NCBI GenBank assembly: GCA_019894955.1
Contig: JAGXNQ010000011.1
Coordinates: 1 to 36,336, forward strand
DNA: 36,336 nt
Source of the DNA: Promethearchaeota archaeon
GTDB lineage: Archaea > Asgardarchaeota > Lokiarchaeia > Sigyniarchaeales > SOKP01
Direction of reading: 5' to 3'
Positions 31,355 through 36,336 of the stretch are shown one piece after another. The position numbers and the translations under genes were made by a program. The first letter of the stretch is position 1, and each line of letters begins with the position of its first letter. The notes under the pieces are model-generated. The model was given only the letters and a program-made list of their open reading frames with translations. It had not been told where the DNA came from and ran no database searches.

Positions 31355-32377
31355 TTAGTTTGAATTAGATTCAAGAAATTTTAATGAACGTCCAACCAAA
31401 ATCAGTTCATTTTTTTTATGAGTATGACCTCCTTTATTTATAACCAACCTGTTTTTCTCGGGGATATTGAGCACTTCGGAGTTTTCCTCAAAATTTATCA
31501 TTTTAATAATTCTATCATTTCTAGCATGAATTAGCAATACCCTGTTGGATAAAATTTTCCATTTTTCTTCAGAAATAAGCTTTTTGATTTGACTTATCAT
31601 AATTGAAGGAGATAATTTTCGATTTTCCTCATATTTTGGAAAAAGTTTTACACCCTTCAAAAAATAGCTTAGCATGACAATGACATTAAATCTTGGTAGA
31701 TTTTTTCTGTAATTAGAAATGGCGGAGATAGCTATTATTTTGTCGATCGTCTCATTGTTGAATCCCCCACATAATGTAGTTAATGCTCCAATACTAAACC
31801 CTACGCAACAAATCCTTTTTTTATTTAGTTCGTTATTCATTGAAACCCATTTTATAATTTTTTCAAAATCTTCAATCCTTTTCAAGAACTGACTTCTTCT
31901 TCCGACATTCTTTGATTTTCCAGTTCCCCTAGCATCATAAGATAGGATCACATATCCAAGTTGAACAAAAGGAAGAAAATAATTCTGAAGTGATTCTTTC
32001 GTATCAGAAAATCCATGAGTTATTATTATTATTGAATTTTTTTTATCTACTAGTTTTTTATCTTCTGACGATACAATTAGAGTGGCTATTTCTCTTTTCT
32101 TATTTCTTACTCTGTCTACCTCAATCCTTTCGATATTTGACTCATAATCTTTAAGTGTTAGGGAAATCCATCTATCATACCATAAATCTGCAAAACTCCA
32201 ATATATTTCGAAGGGTGTATATATTATCAAGAATGTTGTGGTAGATAGGATAAAGCAAGGTAAAAAAGGATTCCCGAAAATATTCTGATTCACATTCCAT
32301 ATTAACATACTAAAAATGAGATCGAAATAGATTAAGATGCTCCGTTTCAGATTCTTTGTGATTATAATAACCACCAA
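31355..32377 (-). CDS. Membrane-anchored alpha/beta hydrolase
   Basis: About 336-340 aa. Two hydrophobic segments (residues about 14-28 and 37-56) form an N-terminal membrane anchor. The hydrolase part has the oxyanion THGFSDTKES (120-129), the nucleophile elbow GFSIGA (193-198, S195), an acid at D288 (HARNDRI) and a histidine at H318 (GGHTH): a complete triad. YDARGTGKS fits the serine-aminopeptidase/monoglyceride-lipase type. Likely an esterase or lipase acting at the membrane; the side is unknown. TTG 32377 is the outer start, but it and the next GTG lie within the ribosome site; GGTGGT (32375-32370) is 4 nt from an in-frame ATA (32365-32363), the preferred start. Confidence 0.86.
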   Translation of the reverse strand: MVVIIITKNLKRSILIYFDLIFSMLIWNVNQNIFGNPFLPCFILSTTTFLIIYTPFEIYWSFADLWYDRWISLTLKDYESNIERIEVDRVRNKKREIATLIVSSEDKKLVDKKNSIIIITHGFSDTKESLQNYFLPFVQLGYVILSYDARGTGKSKNVGRRSQFLKRIEDFEKIIKWVSMNNELNKKRICCVGFSIGALTTLCGGFNNETIDKIIAISAISNYRKNLPRFNVIVMLSYFLKGVKLFPKYEENRKLSPSIMISQIKKLISEEKWKILSNRVLLIHARNDRIIKMINFEENSEVLNIPEKNRLVINKGGHTHKKNELILVGRSLKFLESNSN

Positions 32378-32436
32378 TAATTTTTTATTATATTTTTAAA
32401 ATAAAGAATAAAAAAGGGTTGATTAATTCAAGATAT

Positions 32437-32757
32437 CTATTTTTTTGCTTTATCAGGAGGGCATCCGAAATCATTCCGAACATTACATTCCCGTTTACTT
32501 GAACTACCAGTACAAGGGACGCATTTAGCTTTCCGAAGTAATGCTTCTACTTCACTGATTTCATAACCAAACTCTTCTTCCTCAGTTTCATCTGCTAGCA
32601 TATCATCTTCGATTTCATTCAGATCATAAATCAAATCTTCTTCCAAATTATCTTTCTCATCATATAAATCGATGACTTCATCTCCATCTTCATCATTTTT
32701 CCCCACTGGAATATCATCATCTTCTGGTTCGGTTACTATTATCTTCTTTTTAGCCAT
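32437..32757 (-). CDS. Acidic protein with Cys-containing tail, unknown
   Basis: 106 aa from ATG 32757. Residues about 9-70 are extremely acidic (runs of Asp/Glu such as NDEDGDEVIDL and ETEEEEFGYE), low complexity, probably disordered. The last 36 residues contain C79-x2-C82, C91 and C99 (KCVPCTGSSSKREC, then FGCPP), a likely zinc site. AGTGAG lies 4 nt upstream of the ATG. No known family was recognised. An acidic arm with a folded C-terminal zinc knob could be a chaperone-like or DNA-mimicking factor; this is speculation. It stands between a hydrolase and the DNA methyltransferase. Confidence 0.68.
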   Translation of the reverse strand: MAKKKIIVTEPEDDDIPVGKNDEDGDEVIDLYDEKDNLEEDLIYDLNEIEDDMLADETEEEEFGYEISEVEALLRKAKCVPCTGSSSKRECNVRNDFGCPPDKAKK

Positions 32758-32868
32758 TAAACTCACTATTCTCTAAATTTGAAATTGTTGATATAAGATA
32801 AAATGATATTATAAAATTTAGATTTTATTATTATTTAAAATTCTTTGAATTAATAGAAAATGAATTTT

Positions 32869-34878
32869 TTAAAGAGATAGTACTTTCATAATATCTTCAC
32901 TTTCAATCACTTTTGTATAAAGTATAGTAATTTCTCTCATAATCTCTTCTATTTCATTTAAGTTATAAAATTCATAATTTGCTATATCAAAATGAGGAAA
33001 AGGGTATTTAAATTCGATTACAGGAAAAAAATCTTTTGAATTCAAGATGAGATTAAGTTCCTTGCATTTATGATTGTTTAAATATAGTTCTTCTACTAAT
33101 GCATTAGTTAACACTTCGAAAAAATTAATTAGCTTCTCAATATCTTCTAATTTTATTTTATCATTCTTAATTAATTCATGATAATCATATCTTAATTGGT
33201 GCAAAAAATGGTTTATTCTACCAATATTAGAAATGGAAGATGGAAAATCATTTGGGATTGGTATTCGTTTTATAAAACTACCATTATATCTGAGATAACT
33301 CCCTGCCATATGGAGACTTTGATATAGTGTATTAAAAACATTATTTATAATTTCAGAGTTCATAATAGCTAACAAACAAAAGTAATCGTTAGTTGAAAAT
33401 GATTTTATAATAACTTGGTATAATCCTGTTATGTTGACATATATTCCAGGGTCATAAACCCACGTTAATTCTTTTGCTATTTCTCTAAAGATTAATTTTT
33501 CTGATTGGAGTAATTTCCACTTATCGTTATACTTATCTTGATAAGTAAAATAAGATATTTTTATATTATTTTTTGCGATCCTGATGAATTTATTAAATTT
33601 TATATGATATTTTCCAAGATTTCCCGTACCGATGAGAAGCAAATCTTGATAGGTTTTCTTTTTTTCTAGTATATTATTAAAATGTTCGGCCCATTTTATA
33701 AATCCAAATGGTCTATATGTTATTTTTAAATCCAGGAATTTTTCAAGTAATGAGTTATAGTTATCAAATAAAAAATTTACTAAATCGATATCTCCAGATA
33801 AAGGAATCACATAGGCAGGCAAATTCTTGAGAGAATATTGAGATCTCTTTTGCCATGTATCTTTTTGCTGATCTATAGTGTCTAATCTAATAAAATCAAA
33901 TAAATTTTCTTCTATAAGAGGCTTAATCTTGAGAGATATGATTATAGGGTAAGCTGCTGTTGCTTTAAATATGGAAAGGGAAGATATATCAATGATTTGT
34001 TTAATAATTGTATCATAAACTATTTTTTTCCGAATTTTAATTCCATAATCTGCTGCCAAAAACTTATTAGTTATAAGGAAGGATAAGTATCCTTGATTTT
34101 GATTGAGCAATTCCATAGATTTTTCAATAAACAGTATAGACAAGTCATATAGCTTATAAGCGCTGTCAAATATCTTTAATTTACTTTTATACTCTGTATC
34201 TTCAATTTTTTTATTCTCTATGTACGGAGGATTTCCTAGAATAATATCAAATGGCTTAATATTAAATTCTAGTAGATAATCAGAATGAAATATCTGGAAA
34301 TTCAGATTAGAATTCTCAATTATCGACGTGATATTATCTTGTTTATTCAGTTCTCGTAGTTCTAAATCTGAGTGTAAAAACCAAATCAACAATCTTGCTT
34401 TCGTTGCTAATTGAGCATTTTTCTCAATTTCTACACCATAAATATTATTTTCTATTATATGTCGTTTTATTTCCTCTAGTGAAAGATTACAAGATAAAAT
34501 CTCATATAATTCAAGCAACAAATTAGCCACACTTAACAAAAACCTGCCAGAACCACAGCTTGGATCCAAAATCTTCATTTGAGATAAATGTTTCAATACT
34601 AAATTTTTAGTCCCCTCTTCTTGCTTCATAAGAAACGTCAATAAAGATAACTTATCGAATTGGAGCGTAAAGCTACTTGGTAACCACGCCATTTCCTTAA
34701 TTTTATCTCTAAAATAAATTTTGAATATATTATTGGTCATGAAATCGGAGATATTTTGAGGAGTATAAACAATTCCATTTTTCTTGTTCCTATTTTGATT
34801 TTGAAGCTTTTCTTCTTCATGTTTTTCGATGAAATCTCTAAGGTATATGAAATCATTCTCCATTGGTTTCTTTTTCAT
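32869..34878 (-). CDS. N6-adenine DNA methyltransferase with TaqI-like specificity domain
   Basis: 669 aa. GIVYTPQNISDF (about 35-46) is the motif X region, ILDPSCGSGRF (103-113) motif I, YGVEIE motif II, and FDIILGNPPYIE (210-221) motif IV with catalytic NPPY. Residues about 390-570 show the TaqI-type target-recognition pattern (GTGNLGKYHIKF, then GSYLRYNGSFIKRIPIPN). It should methylate adenine at N6 in a specific site. There is no room for an N-terminal nuclease, and no separate endonuclease gene is adjacent, so it appears solitary. I prefer ATG 34878 to the TTG one codon earlier. It is divergent from the PPP phosphatase. Confidence 0.88.
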   Translation of the reverse strand: MKKKPMENDFIYLRDFIEKHEEEKLQNQNRNKKNGIVYTPQNISDFMTNNIFKIYFRDKIKEMAWLPSSFTLQFDKLSLLTFLMKQEEGTKNLVLKHLSQMKILDPSCGSGRFLLSVANLLLELYEILSCNLSLEEIKRHIIENNIYGVEIEKNAQLATKARLLIWFLHSDLELRELNKQDNITSIIENSNLNFQIFHSDYLLEFNIKPFDIILGNPPYIENKKIEDTEYKSKLKIFDSAYKLYDLSILFIEKSMELLNQNQGYLSFLITNKFLAADYGIKIRKKIVYDTIIKQIIDISSLSIFKATAAYPIIISLKIKPLIEENLFDFIRLDTIDQQKDTWQKRSQYSLKNLPAYVIPLSGDIDLVNFLFDNYNSLLEKFLDLKITYRPFGFIKWAEHFNNILEKKKTYQDLLLIGTGNLGKYHIKFNKFIRIAKNNIKISYFTYQDKYNDKWKLLQSEKLIFREIAKELTWVYDPGIYVNITGLYQVIIKSFSTNDYFCLLAIMNSEIINNVFNTLYQSLHMAGSYLRYNGSFIKRIPIPNDFPSSISNIGRINHFLHQLRYDYHELIKNDKIKLEDIEKLINFFEVLTNALVEELYLNNHKCKELNLILNSKDFFPVIEFKYPFPHFDIANYEFYNLNEIEEIMREITILYTKVIESEDIMKVLSL

Positions 34879-34973
34879 CAAGTAATCGCAACTTTATTAG
34901 GAATGGGCATCTAATTTATTATAATTAGAGTATATTATATATTTTCCTTCCTTTCATTTAGGTGTTTTTTTAT

Positions 34974-35882
34974 ATGGTTGATAAATCTTGGTTAATGAAG
35001 TTAGTTCAAAACCCCTTTCTCATATCCTCTTTAAAATTTGAAGAAATTTACCAGATTTTATTTAGAGTATATGATATTTTTAGGGAAGAAAATTTTATAA
35101 TTGAGATAAATTCGCAAAATATTGAAGATTTTGGATATGTTATTGGGGATATCCATGGAAATCTACAATCATTAAATTATTATACCAAATTAATTCAAGA
35201 AAAAAATCCAAAATTTGTTGTTTTTTTAGGAGATATTGTTGATAGGGGACCATATCAATTGGAGTGTTTAATATTAATCTTCGCATTAAAAATCTTATTC
35301 CCTCAAAAAGTTTTCCTACTAAGGGGAAATCATGAAACTATAGAGATGAACAAACAATATGAATTTTATAATCTAATTCTAACGAAATTTCATCAACTAA
35401 GTAAATTTGATTCGATTTTAATGGTTTATGAAGTTTTACCACTATGTTGTATTATTAATACAAAAATCCTGTGTGTTCATGGAGGTATTTCAAATAATTT
35501 CAATGTTATTAAACAGCTTAAAAATCGTAAAACGGGTAATAACACAAATTTGACAAATATTTTAAGAGATTCAATGTTTCAAATGATGTGGAACGATCCA
35601 AAAGAAGGTATCCAAGGATTTTCAAGTAGTTATAGAGGAGAGGGGATTAATTTCTTTGGTAAAGATGTTTTTATTGATTTTATAGAGAAAAATAACTTGA
35701 GATACCTCATACGATCTCATGAATGTTTTAGTGAGGGATATAGATGGTTTTTTAATAAAAGATTACTTTCAATCTTTTCCTCTTATAATTATCATGGTAC
35801 TCTAAACCCGAATCCCGCATCTTATGCTATTATTAGAGGAAACGAGATCAACCCTAAGAATGTAAAAATACTAAATGATTAA
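34974..35882 (+). CDS. PPP-family serine/threonine protein phosphatase, eukaryote-like
   Basis: 302 aa from ATG 34974; AGGTG (34960-34964) lies 9 nt upstream. The whole metal site is present: GDIHG (58-62), GDIVDRG (86-92), RGNHE (117-121), HGG (169-171) and RSHE (247-250). The order and spacing follow PP1/PP2A rather than bacterial phosphatases, including MMWNDP, FGKDVF and the C-terminal FSSYNYHG in place of SAPNYC; the Cys of that loop is replaced. It removes phosphate from Ser/Thr with two metal ions. No targeting signal. Kinase partners are not in the window. The end overlaps the next convergent gene by 12 nt. Confidence 0.92.
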   Translation: MVDKSWLMKLVQNPFLISSLKFEEIYQILFRVYDIFREENFIIEINSQNIEDFGYVIGDIHGNLQSLNYYTKLIQEKNPKFVVFLGDIVDRGPYQLECLILIFALKILFPQKVFLLRGNHETIEMNKQYEFYNLILTKFHQLSKFDSILMVYEVLPLCCIINTKILCVHGGISNNFNVIKQLKNRKTGNNTNLTNILRDSMFQMMWNDPKEGIQGFSSSYRGEGINFFGKDVFIDFIEKNNLRYLIRSHECFSEGYRWFFNKRLLSIFSSYNYHGTLNPNPASYAIIRGNEINPKNVKILND

Positions 35883-36311
35883 TTCAGGGAATAATTGCAC
35901 GATTTCTGGAAAAGTTTTAATATACTCTTTCCATCTATCACGGGTATCTAATTCCTTAGTTAACATTTGAGAATTTATTAAATTTTCCGTGGGAATATAC
36001 AAAAAAGCTTTAATTTTGTTCCCAGACTTTAACTCAACTGGAATCTGAATACGTTCAAATAAACCTAAATGAACACCTTCATAATTATCGAGTTGAATCA
36101 ATTCCACTTGAGTTACATCAAATTTTAACGCCCAAAATGAATCGGTTGAAGAAAATACAATAGGGAACCAATAATTTGGAGGAAATACCCTAGAATAATT
36201 GCTTACTAAACAAGGTTCCACATTTTGCTTATCTTTCCAATGCCCCCGAGTAATAAATGTTCCATACCCAATTACAGAAAAATCTTTTTTATGATTATAA
36301 TCAGAACTCAA
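35871..36311 (-). CDS. Gamma-glutamylcyclotransferase/AIG2-like protein (start may lie beyond window)
   Basis: About 146 aa from TTG 36311. VIGYGTFITRG (14-24) is the substrate-loop motif of the GGCT fold (usually YGSN or YGTL), and LDNYEGVHLGLFERIQIPV (73-91) holds the catalytic-type glutamate (YEG) and the strand after it. Such proteins cyclise gamma-glutamyl amines or open cyclic amides; some have unknown roles. The frame stays open to the right edge, with no ATG and no ribosome site, so the true start may be outside. It overlaps the phosphatase end by 12 nt. The exact substrate is unknown. Confidence 0.72.
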   Translation of the reverse strand: MSSDYNHKKDFSVIGYGTFITRGHWKDKQNVEPCLVSNYSRVFPPNYWFPIVFSSTDSFWALKFDVTQVELIQLDNYEGVHLGLFERIQIPVELKSGNKIKAFLYIPTENLINSQMLTKELDTRDRWKEYIKTFPEIVQLFPELII

Positions 36312-36336
36312 GATGGATACTTTTACATTATTTGTG

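Noticed and set aside
32869-34878. PglX of a BREX system or a full type IIG restriction enzyme
   Set aside because: The protein is too short for PglX, has no N-terminal nuclease motif, and no other BREX genes (brxA, brxB, brxC, pglZ, brxL) are nearby.
1-36336. CRISPR array, insertion sequence or integrated element
   Set aside because: No regularly spaced repeats, transposase, integrase or flanking terminal repeats were seen; composition looks even across the window.

Overview
This window is strongly AT-rich DNA from an archaeon, most likely an Asgard archaeon of Lokiarchaeia type. The archaeal signature is clear: RNA polymerase subunit Rpo3 followed by ribosomal proteins L18e, L13 and S9, a group II chaperonin (thermosome), archaeal-type serine hydroxymethyltransferase, TrmI and tryptophanyl-tRNA synthetase, TATA-type promoters, and Shine-Dalgarno (SD) sites of the AGGTGA(T) type. 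The Asgard signature rests on two small GTPases (one a Rag/Arf-like protein with a roadblock-like tail), a eukaryote-like PPP protein phosphatase and a Clp1-like RNA kinase. The lineage is an inference from gene content; no search was run.

Layout. 1-5247 (minus): an operon hdrA(-mvhD)/hdrC/hdrB/metV, reading into the window edge. It looks like an electron-bifurcating heterodisulfide-reductase module joined to a methylene-tetrahydrofolate reductase, so it probably serves the methyl branch of a Wood-Ljungdahl pathway. 5248-5916: a long regulatory gap with inverted and direct repeats. 5917-10271: an MglA/SRPRB-like GTPase, GTP-type PEP carboxykinase and a thermosome subunit. 10491-13070: MsrB, a LysR regulator divergent from a DsrE-TusA sulfur-relay pair, and an Lrp/AsnC regulator. 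13238-18996: TrpRS, the Rag-like GTPase, YjbQ, TrmI, a coiled-coil protein and two unknown small proteins. 19299-22931: SHMT, rpo3, rpl18e, rpl13, rps9. 22946-26910: aroA and aroC (divergent) and a Gfo/Idh/MocA oxidoreductase. 26993-36311: a more accessory stretch with an FmdE-family protein, a GNAT, the Clp1-like kinase, an ATP-grasp protein, a small CxxC/HxxC zinc protein, a membrane-anchored alpha/beta hydrolase, an acidic Cys-tailed protein, a solitary N6-adenine DNA methyltransferase, the PPP phosphatase and a gamma-glutamylcyclotransferase-like protein.

Themes. Central carbon metabolism is well represented (Hdr/MetV, SHMT, PEPCK, shikimate genes). Signalling genes of eukaryotic flavour are scattered rather than clustered. 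Genes are packed tail to tail, with convergent ends 3-20 nt apart or overlapping. The most unexpected observation is at translation starts: four genes (small GTPase, TusA, SHMT, alpha/beta hydrolase) carry a GGTGRN Shine-Dalgarno hexamer followed, 3-5 nt later, by an in-frame ATA codon. In the GTPase no ATG, GTG or TTG can yield an intact P-loop. This suggests AUA initiation, which is testable. No tRNA, rRNA, CRISPR array, insertion sequence or origin was recognised.
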